Part shown: positions 24,791 to 37,255 of the stretch, piece by piece
How the letters are laid out: every line of letters starts with the position of its first letter
Position numbering within the stretch: position 1 is the first letter of the stretch
Assembly: GCA_000469685.2 (NCBI GenBank)
Contig: LS997566.1
Coordinates: forward strand, 43,104,920-43,168,919
Length of the DNA stretch: 64,000 bases
Origin: Haemonchus contortus
Lineage: Eukaryota > Nematoda > Chromadorea > Rhabditida > Trichostrongylidae
Reading direction: 5' to 3'
Program-made: the position numbers and the translations under genes
Notes under the pieces: model-generated
Database searches by the model: none
What the model was told of the DNA's origin: nothing
Seen by the model: the letters and a program-made list of their open reading frames with translations, nothing else

Positions 24791-27046
24791 GTGGCAACTT
24801 TGTGCGTCTGTCTGTATGCCCGTTTTTGCGTCCTTTCGTATGTTTCGCAGGTACAACGAAGTTATGAAATGGGGAACCAAGCGATACTGTTCCTATTGGT
24901 CCTCTAAAAAGTCCTAGGTAAGCGGGAGTGGGCATGTGGTGCACGTATTCGCGTGCGTAGCCCAATTGGTTTCATACATTACATACGTGGCTAGCTATAC
25001 CTCTGATATGATTGTGATTTTAACACGGCCTAGGTCTTCCACAGCACCCACCGTTGCAACATATTTTCCACTCGCTGACGGAGAAGTCTTCTTGCCTTTG
25101 AAACGGAAGAGCCTAACAATTTGTACCTCTAAACTCACATCTAAGACTTCTTGACCAGCCGACATTGCCAAATTTCCTTGCATGCGGTTCCACTATCCTC
25201 TCTGTTTCTGGAAAAAAACTCGAGAAGGTAAGAGGACGAATTGGTAGAAACAGAACAGCATGGGCAGCTATTCGATAACATAAGTTACTATGGTATTTCC
25301 AAAATTGTGTTAACATAAATAAAAACTACTGAATGTAATAGATGGCGCTGGCTCGATCATTCGGAACCCTTCTGTGAAGGTGGTTGAGGTGGTTAAACAC
25401 GTTCTCTGCTGTCTTGCCTTTGTTAATTCAGTCAATGTGGAGAGCAGTGATATCGTCCCTTCAACTAGGCCTGGTACAGAGTCAACAACATTAAGTGGCG
25501 ATTAGTTCTTTCGTGCAGCCCCGTATTTCATGAAGACAAGGTGTGGATCCTAATCCCGAGCGCGCTCCAGGTCCAACATAGCCAAAAATGTGCAAATTAT
25601 TTACGAAATGCAATCATTTTAAATGAGCAAGATCCAGGCGCAATATGATCCGTATAGTCCCTGGCAGATCAGGCGCAGGTGGTTGCAATCACAGAAGGTA
25701 CCATCGTTTCATTAACATGAAAATTTATGCTAGTCATTGAAACCTTTAATCCCTTACCTTCAACTTCAGTCTGAAGAGAAAGGAGTTTGGCTGTTGCTGA
25801 GCACCCTCTCCCGGGTAATCACGAATTGTTGCCTGGCATGCCTGGCAGAGCTATACTATTGAGCCTCGGCGCCGTAGTTCTTGGATTTGCTAGAATTTAT
25901 TTATTTATTTATCGGGCTATTGTTCAAGCGATATACAAAGGTGGGACATGGATAGGTCAACAATAGAATGAAATATTATATTCCTATTCAAATAAAAGGT
26001 AAAAATCAAGACGGGGATACGGGGGAAGCAGCTGGGCCGTCCAAAAGAGCAAGGGCAGTGGCGGTCAATACTGTAAGCTACATGGAGAAATTGCGGCACC
26101 GGGATGACGCAGCTTTTTAACACTTTCCTAGAAGAATTATTAAGGGAAATGTACCTTAATGACTCCTCGCAGAAGGAACATGAATGTCATCCAAATCTCT
26201 GGATGATTTAAAGCTACAGTAGTGTGGGCGGAGTCAGATCCGCAGACTTTGCATGCTATGGTAGCTTCATTTGCCAAACTGTCCCTCATTGCTGTGAGAT
26301 GCCTATTCCTCTTTACCTCTGTTCTTTATGGGAACCTGTTCATCATCAATTGTTTAAACTTTTTATCTGTCTGAGATTGTTTTTCGATTACAACTTTTCA
26401 GAGGCATTCAGCAAAAGCAAGCAAAGCTAGTTATAACAAAATGTGATGTTGCGAATAAAAACGAAAGCAGGGTGGCAGGATTTCTATGGCATCGTAGTGG
26501 TGATGAGAGCTACTTCTAGGGTTCTTCATCTAACCATCGCTGTTTTCACTTCATGGGTGCGCTTCGTTGCGCGCGTCCGTTGAAACTAGGTCAGGTCGCA
26601 GCCGCCGCATGCGACAAGTCAGCCCGCGATACTTGACAGATGTCGCAGTTGTCAGTGGGGCATACGATTTGCGCTCGGTCCATGGCAGTCAACTTCATGA
26701 GAAGATAACACGGACAAATGCAAATCATTCGCTCCACTCACACTTGGTGGTACTGTAATGACATCTCAAGACCTTAGTGGGATGCGCCGTGCGCGGAGCG
26801 GGCAGGGTGACCTACTTTCAACGGACGCGCGCAACGGACGTTCTCCCTCTAAAACAGCTTTCCATAATTCTTATGAGGTTTTTGCATAGTTTTGTTCCTG
26901 GCAGCATTCTGTCGGAGTACAAGAATGTTCCAGAAACTGTAAAATGTCGTACCTGATTCCCATTGCTTCCCACAACCGCTACCTATCAAATGTTTAATGT
27001 CACTATTTAGGCAATTGTTTATTTGCTATAAATTTAGGCTACGGAT
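24791..27046 (+). other. upstream region of gene C, repeat-derived
   Basis: 25005-25150 resembles 39955-40080 and 53285-53400 (GATATGATTGTGATTTTAAC-like, then CACTCGCTGACGG). 25370-25510 resembles blocks upstream of B and F (AAACACGTTCTCTG, AACTAGGCCTGGT). TGTGGGCGGAGTC lies at 26223-26235. The short frames here are not supported as genes. Confidence 0.5.
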
Positions 27047-30000
27047 ATGGATATCGCTCTATACGTGACCAACATTGCTGTCAACACCGTGGTCATCGTT
27101 GTAGATATAGCCGTCATATTTCTTGCCATAAAAACGAAGGAAATCGCTCAACACCTTATTCTGTGGACAATTTTTCTATGTATGGGGACGGACATTGCTG
27201 TGTATTTAAATACAATAATTCACGATGTTCCGAGTTTTTTCATGAATGCGGATCTCTTCAAAAGTAAGCTGAAAATTGTTTCCTTCACATTCGAGAAAGA
27301 ACTCCTTCTCTCAGGGGTCCTCAAGGGGTGCTGTGGAAGCTCGGGGCAGCTTCACTACAAATGGTTGGACTGAGCCTACCTGAAAGCATAAACATACATT
27401 AGCTTGTTGCGATTGTAAAACCACAAGCGGTCAAGAAGGGTTGCATCGAATAATTTCAGTGACAACATTTAAATCTGTAATAGGTGTAATAGGACTGACA
27501 GTATCCACCCGGAAACCACTGGCGATCCCTATCTGTAGAACAGGTTGGCCTTCTGTTGCCTTACTTTGCTTTTGTGAAAGGGCGACCTACCAGAGATTAG
27601 GCGGTTGCTGCTTCCAAGCCTTTTTTTGAAAAATTCCCATTACCTGTACGGGACACTTCCTCTTCCCACCGGCCGTATAGGTGCATGCAGCTTCAGAATT
27701 TCATGTCTTTTCATCGGATTGAGTCTTAAAATACTTCAAGTTCTTGTGATTACCAACCCATAAGTAAGATGTTTGATAGCATTAAATTCCAAGTTCTCTC
27801 ATCTTGAAGCCTCGGCATTTCTGTTGTACTTGAAATTGATAATTTTGCTCCGGCCACGAGGTTGTTAGGTGGGAATCCCAATACTGGCCGACGTTTCGAC
27901 GGACTCGTCGTTTTCAAAGGCCTGAAAATGGTTCAAAACTTTTGATTGCACACTACCCCACTGAGCGCCTCCTCCGCTCTAGCATTTCTGACCTTCTATC
28001 AGGAATGCACGAAAAACGCCCAAAATTAAAAAGATAAGCTCACCTCACTTCCACCGCAAAGTATTACGCTATACGGTTAGTACATTAGTAGCGAATGATC
28101 ACGATTCATGCAGTAGGTGAATTTCCGTTATGGCACGATCCGTGATATTTCTTGAACATTTCAGCCCCAGAGCAAGCTTACCTTTCGATTCTCTTCCTCC
28201 ATTTGCAATGGTTCAGTCAACTGTTCACCCTGTTGGTACTCTCAGCCCTTCACTTCATAGCTGCATTTTTCCCAGTAAATTTTCGTGCGATTTTGCCTCA
28301 ACATATGCGAATGATCAATCTTCTTATTGTCTTTATCGGTGTCCTATTTACAGGTATGCATTTTTAGCAGCACTCGCAAGAGGCCGTTTGACTTCTCTGA
28401 CAAACTCCATTTCAGTGCCTACGTATACGCCGTACTGCGGCTTTTCCTATATAGTCGATGGCCACTACTGGTTCTTTGACTTGAACAAACCGTACTCACA
28501 CCTATATTGGAGGTGTAACATCGTTTTGCAGGTATGTGTGGAATTTTTGATTATAATTCACTTAGTAGCGGCGTTGGCCGGAGGGTTTTCTTATCTGGAT
28601 GATTCTTTGGTCATTCATCGTCTCATTTGAATAAATTACAGGCAATCTGCGCAGTTGTGGTGGTTTGCGCCGACATAGCCATTATTTGGAAAATTCGTAT
28701 GCTTCGAATCGCTGTGACGAAGAAACATACCAGCTCTTTTCTTTCTACTACTGATACAGTGATGGAAACGGTATCTTGTGTCATTTCCGCTTGCCTTCGA
28801 CAGATAGAGAAAATCATGGGAGACGAGCAGTAGGAACGGTTTTCTGTAATCGATTCGCCGCACGCGGCTATGGCGGACGAGTTACTACAGCTCTAGTGTC
28901 CTTCATACAGCTCAATCGATATGCAATCCCTATTTTGGTCATGGTTCTTTTGTCAGTTGCTTTGTTCCTGTATTTCTTAGCCGCTGCTGCCACATTCCCT
29001 CGCGCGCGGCGTCCCTCTTGCCGCGACGCGACGATTTCGTTCCTACTGTACCACACCAGGAAATCATGACATGATCCTCGAGCGATAATGATCGAGACTA
29101 GATGATTAACTAATTCCTTTCAGAGAGCTCAGCACGAAAAAAGTATCAACCGTGAGATACGCATAGCAGTCAGCTTTCTACTTTTGAGTGCATGCTTCTT
29201 AATCATGACCGTTGCCTGGAATCTTCCATTTCGGTCAGTGTCTTCAATTTTCTTTTATAAATAACACTATAGTTACGGAATTCCCCTCTACTAATTGAAC
29301 CAAGAGAACTCAAGGCATTGAAACCCTTTCGAATTCATCGATACTTACGCCCATCCATTTTCTAGAAGTTTCTAGGTTCTTTGAATGACTTCCACCTCCC
29401 TAAGCTAAACTCATGCCGTGATTGACGGGGCGTCGATCCTGCCCTACTTTTTGAACGAGATTCTCGATTCTTTTCAATTTTCGCTTTAAGACACCTCTCC
29501 TCTAATCGTTCTCCTGTAGTGCTGATGAAATATAATAGTTTCTTCCACTTCTTCCCTTTTTGCCTTCAACCATCTCCGGCTGGTTAAACGTCCTCATTGT
29601 ACCTTTCCTTCCTATCTCCTATCGGCTCCTAAATGTTGGATGCCGAGGGTTTCGACATTTTGACTTTTCAACCACACTAGCGCCTATCATAGATGCGAAC
29701 ACCACTAGCCTCTGTATCAGCTCATCAGAACAGAACGACTGATATCCCTTGGTTTCCCAAAATCGCTCACCGATTTCTGTTCTGCTAATGATAATCGACA
29801 GTCTGATAAAAGGGAGAAAGCTGTCCACTACCACCATCCATAGTGTCCCACTCATAAAACGGTATTCGAAGAGAGAGTTCTGGTAAAAAACCTTTTCCAG
29901 CAACTATTGCCCCGAAATTGTGTCAATGTGGAAGTTTTCGAGAGAGGAAACGGTATCCACCCCAAAACAAAGGCTTTCATTCAGCACAACTTTCAGAACA

Positions 30001-30712
30001 TTTCCAAAAGTTGGTCGATTTGAAATAACGACCATATACCATGAATCAGGGTTTCTCATTACATGGGAGCCCTTATCCGGATCGTCCCTAATCGCCCTAA
30101 TCTTTGGATTTGACTGATTTACCCGGTTCAAATTTTTTTGAGCATACAACTTCCAGCTTTGGATAGCGGAATTTGCAAGCATTTGCAACAAGTTTTCTTT
30201 GGTATTCAAAGCATAAGCACATCTTCCGTACCCAGCTAGCAGTCCAATTCACAATTCGCATGGAATTGTTTATCTGTATAATAGTTAGGCGATCACACGT
30301 CACTTCCTTCGTTACGTAGAAATTACTTTGTTGTTGTTACCGTATTGCTGGCTTCAAACTGGTTTGTGTACAAGGGAAAGGCTTAGAGCCATGCTGATCA
30401 CAGATCTAACTGCCGCAAATTCGTCACATAATGATTGAATATACTTTATTCCAAGGGAGTCTGCAAGGAATTTCTCTTCGAGGGGTGGAATTGGACATTG
30501 TCTACGAAATGTTTTTTTACAGTCAAGGGATATGGCAAGATTTAATCTTCAAGTTTACGTTCAACCTGAACCTCTCAAAATGGGCAATCTACACACTGGG
30601 AAGTGCAAAGATACGCCAAGGACTGCTGCGTCTTTGCGGATTTCGCCAAGTTGGAACGTCGGGGACGTTACCCCTTGTGAAAATTCCACCAGCAAGACGA
30701 ATCCTTCTGTAA
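27047..30712 (+). CDS. 7TM chemoreceptor C (Srx-like, type 2), 6 exons
   Basis: Predicted chemosensory receptor. Exon model: 27047-27263, 28165-28353, 28416-28531, 28642-28770, 29124-29233, 30523-30712; 951 nt, 316 residues; all introns GT-AG. TM1 MDIALYVTNIAVNTVVIVVD; TM2 followed by IIHDVPSFFM; TM3 QWFSQLFTLLVLSALHFIAA; loop 2 PYCGFSY and YWFFDLNKP; TM5 CADIAIIWKIR; TM6 REIRIAVSFLLLSACFLIM; TM7 QGIWQDLIF and GSAKIRQGL. The C terminus runs four codons beyond the other copies (the final R is followed by RILL) because the usual TGA is CGA here. Exon 5 is three codons shorter than in B and D. Exon 3 has RCNIVLQ where the other type 2 copies have IWN. It is a mixed copy: its exon 2 shares LHLQWFSQLF with type 1 gene E, which hints at gene conversion. 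Confidence 0.8.
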
Positions 30713-31952
30713 TCACGCTATGTTCGAAGAAGAAATGATTATATTTGCAATTGTACTTGATGGAAATTCAAACAAAACTCATTGTACCGCTGTGGTGAAA
30801 AAACGGTGTTTCCGGATAATTTCCTATACAGTGCTGAGGGAGGGTAGTTGTTTGAGACTCATCAATCAAACTGAACTTCCATTTGTCTGTCACAAAGGTG
30901 TGCGCAATTACAATTGATTGATTTCAAGGAAGAAAGGGCAATCGTTTTGGGGAAAAGGTGTGTCGTTCTCAAAAAAAGACCTTCTATGTATTCCAATGGC
31001 CTGAGGCAGTGTGATGGAAACTGAACCACTATCCCCCGCATAGTCTGAGGACCGAATTGTTATCCGCAAGAAGAACTAAGCCCTCCATCGCTCTGGGATA
31101 GGTACTTTGGTATCAAAACATCAGGAGGTCTGGGGTAGTTCAAGCACTGACCTTTTTATCGCTGATCAGCATAAATTAGTCATACACGCATCCAAACACT
31201 CAGTACGATCCTGAATGGAAGTCGAATTCAGGTTCCTCTTGCCGAAACGGAATTCACCAAATTTGGGAGATTTTGCACCTCATTCGTGATTCCGATGTAG
31301 TCTGGAATAGCTGTTCAGAAAATGAAATGCTCAGTGAGCTCGAAAAATGGTAGCACTGGTAGAGCTGTATGCATACTCTGACAACGCTTTTCACAGAAAC
31401 CAGTAAGTGACTTCAGCCTCTTTCAAGGCAATCACTATGTGCAAATTTGTGGAGGTTTCGAGCCTGTGGCAAACAGAATAAAGAAAATTTTCATCCACAC
31501 CTGCCAGACGTATGCGATGAAAATAGAACGGTTCGATCTGTAAAGGGGTAGAGGTCTTGCTCAAGATGGGATCGACCCCAGAAAGGAGTGTCAACACAAG
31601 AGTACCTTCATCGAGTCCCATCATCTAATAACTTGTCAAAAACTTACTCTTTAAATCTGATCATGTTTGGTGAGTGTTTCCTACAAGCGTAAATGTTATC
31701 GATTTCAGAAATTTATGAAGGAATGAAAACACTCGAGCACGGCTTCGTTAGGAAGGCGATGAAGGAGTTCTGCATCATAGTTTCTACCTCATGTGTAGTT
31801 AAATGATGTTTTGAATTGATTAGCAGCAGTCTGTTATACTGTATAACTTTAAGTGGACCTTATATACTTTTTTCCCTCGCGCTTCTACTTCTTTTGTTAC
31901 TTCTTCTTTCGAAAATTTCATAAAATGGAGAGCCTCCTCCTACATTAAAGTT
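30713..31952. other. downstream of gene C, no gene recognised
   Basis: Up to about 31510 it is paralogous to the sequence after gene B. The rest (31510-31950) shows nothing that I recognise. Confidence 0.45.
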
Positions 31953-32240
31953 TAAAGGATAAAGTTTTTGGTGTAAACCAATCCCGTCTGAGGAATGCGC
32001 CCCCGCACTCGACTTTCACTCAGAATCGTAGTGGCGTAATGAGTGCATATGTGGCCTATACAATGACTTGCGGTGACCAGCCGATGTACAAGTCAGTGCT
32101 TTTATCCTCCCAGACGAGTCTGGTACCAATTCACCGACCCCGGAGGGATGGAGGCTTGGTTGGCCTAGGCGGGCATCGATCACGGATCCGAACCCCTGAC
32201 CGTACATGTGATATAGTGGGCCACTTGCCACTACACCGTA
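31953..32240 (-). repeat. tRNA-derived SINE copy 4, near full length
   Basis: This is the best-preserved copy. On the minus strand the head (32238 down) has GTGTAGTGGCAAGTGG and GGGGTTCGGATCC, the body has CCTCCGGGGTCGGTGAATTG, GTCTGGGAGGATAAAAGCAC and CATCGGCTGGTCACCGCAAG, and the tail ends AAAAACTTTATCC. The A- and B-box spacing fits a tRNA-type polymerase III promoter. There is no tRNA cloverleaf beyond the head, so it is not a tRNA gene. Confidence 0.85.
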
Positions 32241-32738
32241 AAAGCTTCTTCTAAAAAAGGAATGTAGTGGATTCATCGCTGATTAGCTTCTGAGGACTCT
32301 GAGGATTATGATTCTCTCTCTACTGCATGTGAGGGAATGGTGCCATGAAGCACGATTACATTTTACACATTTGCAAGCATCTTTCTTATTGATCTTCCAG
32401 TTTGTAATCATCGTTTTCCTTTTTGAAACTGATTATTGGTGCAATAATCATGACTAGCTCTGAAGTGATGTTAATAGCTCGATTTATAGTGTAAATAAAT
32501 TTCAAAACCTCTCATAGGCGTGAATACATTTTGCTTGAATTCAACCTGAGCAACCCCTTTGCTCTTCCGCCATAGAATCGAAGAAACAATTCTGAAAAGC
32601 GTTGTTTTGGGATATCCTACTAATTCTATCATATCGACTTCGACTTCTCCGACGTTGATGAGCATGAAACGTCTCGTCGTGCTTCCTTCAAAGGTTCATG
32701 GGTTTGTTGCGAACTGTGTTTGTGAACTTCTGCACTTA
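32241..32738. other. intergenic, nothing recognised
   Basis: No coding region, receptor exon or repeat that I can support. Confidence 0.4.
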
Positions 32739-32947
32739 AGGGTTTCCCAAAATTATTGGCGCCAAAGTTCAGTAATTTTTAAGGTAGAAATAATCAATCA
32801 AATTCACATTACCTGCTGTTATTTATTTGCATAAGAAGGTTTATTTGCAATATGCATGGTTACTGATATGGAACTCCCAATATCTTTCAGATGGAGGAGG
32901 CTCATTCAATGCCTCTTGCAATCATTGACGCGCGAGAAGTGGAAGGG

Positions 32948-33263
32948 TATCGTCGTCTGAGTCGACGATCCCCGTCCCTCGTCGCTCTCTAACTGTCTGA
33001 GACGACTTGGGACGCCAACTATGATTAGGGGGGTCAAGCGGGCGGGGCCACCAAAAAGCGTGGTCCCCACTCTTCCGCTAAACAACTACAGGAGACGTTG
33101 GTTTACCCATTTACTTAGACGTTTCAACCTTATTCATTTACTTTGCCTTTTCTTCTGGCCCTTTGAATATTTGTGATTATTGCACTTATCTTGTTGCTTA
33201 CGTATAACATAATCAACACAAAGATAAATATATTCAAATAATACCACTGAACCACCTCGCACA
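32948..33263 (+). repeat. 5' LTR of the BEL-type element
   Basis: 316 bp, starting TATCGTCGTCTGAGTCGACG and ending CACCTCGCACA. It matches 37256-37571 base for base as far as I could compare by eye. It begins TA rather than the usual TG but ends CA. Confidence 0.93.
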
Positions 33264-33266
33264 TTT

Positions 33267-33284
33267 TGGTGCATCGGCCGGGAA
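33267..33284 (+). promoter_or_regulatory. primer-binding site, tRNA-Gly
   Basis: TGGTGCATCGGCCGGGAA starts three bases after the 5' LTR. It is the exact 18-base complement of the 3' end of the standard animal tRNA-Gly(GCC), including CCA. It would prime minus-strand DNA synthesis. The tRNA sequence is from general knowledge, not from a search. Confidence 0.88.
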
Positions 33285-33460
33285 GCGAAAAAAAAACAAC
33301 TTTTGAAATTGAAGTAGAGTCGAACGTGGCCTACAACTTTCGAAAGGTGAACAAACAGAATCGAACGAGGTTCTGCATAGTAAATAGAATCGAACGAGGT
33401 TCTATTACAAATTTTGAAGACACAGCATAATAAAAAATTAATCTAATCAACACAGGAACA

Positions 33461-36208
33461 ATGTCTCTCCATTTCCACAAGAGACCGATCATTTCTAGCG
33501 CAACGACGCTTAAGAACTTGGTCACGCGCTATAGGGAGTATACGAAAAAGGTAGAGTTCCCATCGATCGATGAAGAGACCTACGAGCAATGTAGGTCTGC
33601 AATAGCACTACTAGAGAGTGGCATTAGGCAATTAAATCTAGGCAAGGAACAACTCCTGAAACTCTATAGTGAGATCCGAGAGGATTACCAAAATTGTAAG
33701 AGTAAGGCAGATAGGAAGGATATCATGCTCGAAATAGAGCAAATAGAGGAAGATTCAAATCTTCACACTATATTGGCCGATGCGAACGAGCTCGGCTTTA
33801 TGTTGACGACGCGCCTTGACGAAGCAAAGTGCGCGAGGGACAGATTAGACGTCAAGTTAGGGTACACCACGCAAAAAGCGCAAAGACTGCAAGAACTGTC
33901 CCCAGGAGGAGAAGACCACCGCTCACAAATCAACCCGGACGAGGGTTCAGAGCAAGGCCCTAGCAACCAAAATAGGACTCCCTCAGTAGATGTCGCAGAC
34001 GAGACGCAGTCTGTTGAGTGCATCAACCCGCCAAGAAGTTGTCGCTCAATAAGACCACCTCAAGCGTCCCTGCCCAAGTTTCACGGGGACGCCGAAGACT
34101 TCCCAGAGTTCTGGGCAGTCTTCGAAACACTAGTCCACAAAAGTAATGAGCTTGACGTCATGGAGAAAATACTAATGTTGAAGGAAAGCTTGATAGGGAA
34201 AGCGCAGAACTCTATAAAAGGGATAAGACTAGTGCCAGGAAATTACAACTGGTTAGTTCAGACTCTTCAGAGTAGCTATAGTGACCTTCCCGTAAATAGA
34301 GCACAAATAGTGAAAAAGTTATTTAATCTTAGGTCAGCTGGGACTTCGGCAGAAAGTTGCTTGGCAACGTTTGACCAAATTCAAGTTCTGGTCCACCAAA
34401 TGATCTCAGCAGGCTACGACGTAAGAAATACCTGTGATCCAATATGGAGCGAAAGTATATTGTCGAAATTCCCTCAGGATGTCGTGAAGCCTGTTCTGAA
34501 ACAGGGCCGATCTCAAGATAGTACCACAACGGGAGAATTGATGGCTCAATTGAAGAACGAGATCGCCGATAAGCACTACGTTGAGGGTAGGATGGGTCAT
34601 GCCGTAGGCAATAATTCCACCAAAGGGCATAATACAGCAATAAACTCGCGCCCCCAATTTGAAGATAAGTGCATCTTTTGCCATAGGAGTAATCACTCAT
34701 CCTTTTCATGTCGAACCGTCACGGATCAAAGCCGTCGCCGAAAAATTATAAAAGATGAGAACAGGTGCTGGAAGTGCTGTTCTTCAAACCATAACAGCTT
34801 TGACTGCCAAAGAACAGATTGTGTCCAATGTGGTCAAAAGCACCATCCATCTTTATGCGTCAAGTACGACGAGAACAAGAGGACGGTGCAAAACGATTCC
34901 AGGAACCAACGGGATTCGAGGATGCATCGTGAAACCCGTAGTCCTACACAATGGAATCATAGAGCCGAGCCATTTAAACCTCAGTCCAATCAGCGCAGTA
35001 GCGCTAGTAACGGGCAAAGAGGTCAGTATAGGCACGACAAGAGCGGAAACTTGTCTAATACTCATGCACATATGGGGGAGGGAGCCGATTCAACCCCAAG
35101 TGTAGAACAGGACTGTAAAACATCCCAGCTTGTCTTAATGACTGCCGAAGGTAACCTATGGAACTATAGAAAGCAGAGGTACGAAAAAGTACTCTTCTTT
35201 TTCGACTCTGGGGCCCAAAAAACAATCATAGAAGAGGGAGTTGCTGAACGGTTCAATCTCCCTAAGTCCATAACCGAGACATGCACAATGTCGGGTATTG
35301 GTGGACATATTGACAGTTTTCAAAGTCACAAAGTGGCTGTAAAACTAGGCACTGCGTTCGGAGATGAACTCGAACTGAGCATCCAGACAGAACCAGTGCT
35401 TACGACTGGATTTCCCAGTGTCAAACTCACGAGTACAGATATTAATTTCCTAAAAGAAAATAACATCTGCTTGGCAAACTCAAAGCTAAGAGGCGAACAA
35501 CAACGTCCTCAAATTTTAGTAGGGTTAGACCATTACCATGAACTAATACTGAGCCAGGACTTCATGACGAGAATGCCCTCAGGCCTTCATATTACAAAGA
35601 CAATATTTGGGCCTACCTTATACGGTAAAGGATTACTTGCAGAAGAATTCACTAAACCCAAAGTATGTTATGAAATGACTGCAATTACGGACATCTGTAA
35701 TCTCTCACTGTCAAGCAACAACGGCATGACAGAAGCAACCAGTAAAAGTTCACCAAGTACTAGGAATGCAGGCAAAATTTTTAGTGAATCTCATGGAAAT
35801 TTTGTGAAAAAAAGACCGAAAAACTCTAGAGCCTCATCACGAACTAGAGATCGGTATCCATTCCGCTCACGCCACATAGAACAGTTCTTAGAAAGTCCGA
35901 CATGTACCAATGTAATGGCTGAGAGTAATCTGAATCACCGAAGTCCGTTGTATACCCAAAGTATTAGAAAAGGAACTTCAGGGCATCATAAGCAGCAACC
36001 TTACTCTTACCGTTCGTCTGAACGCCGTAACCCATTTAGGAAGCCCACTAATTGTTTCTTTGATCATGACCATAAAGTACTCAATCCCGAGTATCTTAAC
36101 ACCATAACTAAAGAAAGCTGTAGCCATCCTAGCCCAATTAGCCTTTGCAGGGCAATAACAAGAGGGGACCATCACGTGCACACACATCTCATTAACAATC
36201 ATATTTAG
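33461..36208 (+). CDS. gag-protease polyprotein of the BEL-type element
   Basis: 915 residues, one open frame. The N-terminal third is charged and helical. About residues 199-345 form a DUF1759-type Gag domain (LPKFHGDAEDFPEFW ... LKESLIGKAQ). Three zinc knuckles follow: C404-C407-H412-C417 and C436-C439-H444-C449 (both CX2CX4HX4C), and a shorter CVQC...C near 454. A retropepsin-like protease has its catalytic triad at D582-S-G (FFFDSGAQKTIIEEG), followed by a DUF1758-type tail (ILVGLDHYHELI, GPTLYGKG). In complete BEL elements RT, RNase H and integrase follow in the same frame; here the frame ends after a Ser/Arg/His-rich 200-residue tail. The product could form particles and be processed but could not copy itself. 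Start chosen at the first ATG after the primer site. Confidence 0.92.
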   Translation: MSLHFHKRPIISSATTLKNLVTRYREYTKKVEFPSIDEETYEQCRSAIALLESGIRQLNLGKEQLLKLYSEIREDYQNCKSKADRKDIMLEIEQIEEDSNLHTILADANELGFMLTTRLDEAKCARDRLDVKLGYTTQKAQRLQELSPGGEDHRSQINPDEGSEQGPSNQNRTPSVDVADETQSVECINPPRSCRSIRPPQASLPKFHGDAEDFPEFWAVFETLVHKSNELDVMEKILMLKESLIGKAQNSIKGIRLVPGNYNWLVQTLQSSYSDLPVNRAQIVKKLFNLRSAGTSAESCLATFDQIQVLVHQMISAGYDVRNTCDPIWSESILSKFPQDVVKPVLKQGRSQDSTTTGELMAQLKNEIADKHYVEGRMGHAVGNNSTKGHNTAINSRPQFEDKCIFCHRSNHSSFSCRTVTDQSRRRKIIKDENRCWKCCSSNHNSFDCQRTDCVQCGQKHHPSLCVKYDENKRTVQNDSRNQRDSRMHRETRSPTQWNHRAEPFKPQSNQRSSASNGQRGQYRHDKSGNLSNTHAHMGEGADSTPSVEQDCKTSQLVLMTAEGNLWNYRKQRYEKVLFFFDSGAQKTIIEEGVAERFNLPKSITETCTMSGIGGHIDSFQSHKVAVKLGTAFGDELELSIQTEPVLTTGFPSVKLTSTDINFLKENNICLANSKLRGEQQRPQILVGLDHYHELILSQDFMTRMPSGLHITKTIFGPTLYGKGLLAEEFTKPKVCYEMTAITDICNLSLSSNNGMTEATSKSSPSTRNAGKIFSESHGNFVKKRPKNSRASSRTRDRYPFRSRHIEQFLESPTCTNVMAESNLNHRSPLYTQSIRKGTSGHHKQQPYSYRSSERRNPFRKPTNCFFDHDHKVLNPEYLNTITKESCSHPSPISLCRAITRGDHHVHTHLINNHI

Positions 36209-37255
36209 ATTTATCAGTCAAAAAAAAGACAAAGGAACGTTATACTCAATGCTACTTTTAAACGCTAATCTGTTGACTTAGCCTACTATGACAACTATTT
36301 ACAATATTGTGTGGTGAAGAAGTGATCGAAAGCTGTTTAACCCCCGCCATCCATATTTTCGCTTCACACGGAGTTTACAGCAATTCTGACAAAGCAATTC
36401 GAACATCCAAAAATACCAGCTAGTTACTCTTGCGGCACCCCCGAGCCAGCTCCTTAGGTTCGTAATTAGATTAAAGAGATTGAGTTCGATGGTGTATACA
36501 CCCGCCTCTGTAGGGCTGCGGCCTCGTAGTGGGTTATCTTCGAGACACTGGCATGGTTAACTTTGGTCGATTGCGGTATTGCTGTTCTCCAAATTACTTA
36601 CTCAAAAACGGCGGGAAACTTAAACAGATTTGATCTACTCCACCTCAAAGTAGTTATCAAGCATTTTATTTCAACACTATAAATGCTACTTATGCAAATA
36701 ATATTACTGTGATATAACGAATAGACGACTGATAAATCAATATGATCATTACATGAGAAACCTATATCTTGCTACTGCCAAAATCCACCCTATCCAGAAA
36801 GAGGGATGAACGCCAAAGATAGAGCAGTGCCATCTAATTCGTTGACTGGATGGATTAAATGAGCCAGCTGACTTTAATAACCCTAAAAAAGTACGGGTAC
36901 TTCAAACGTGACTGTTATCATAGCAGACTTCATCGGCGTGATCATTACTGGCCACCAGGTAAGCATCGGAAGGCTAACAGGTGAGCAGGTTGCCAAGGAG
37001 AAACAACTCATGCACTCATCTCCCACACGGTCGTGATTTCGCACTCATTATAACATTAATTCTTTTATTTTCACCATGACGACCACTTCACCACGACTGT
37101 CAGAAGCCAGCGACCCTCACAGCAGCGACGATGCGGCTACATCCATCAAGAAAAGCAACTGCCGAGCTGTCATGTAGATATACGTCATCATATTGCCATG
37201 TACATATACATCTTTGTAAGACCCCATTCAAATGTAAACTTCGTCGCCGGCGGAG
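36209..37255. other. 3' internal region of the BEL element, no long frame
   Basis: This replaces the pol region. No reverse transcriptase or integrase motif was seen in any frame. A short GC-rich stretch GTCGCCGGCGGAG lies just before the 3' LTR, in place of an obvious polypurine tract. Confidence 0.6.

Noticed and set aside
28130..28630. 166-codon frame over exons 2-3 of gene C
   Set aside because: It is an out-of-frame reading of the real exons; the receptor frame is conserved in all six copies.
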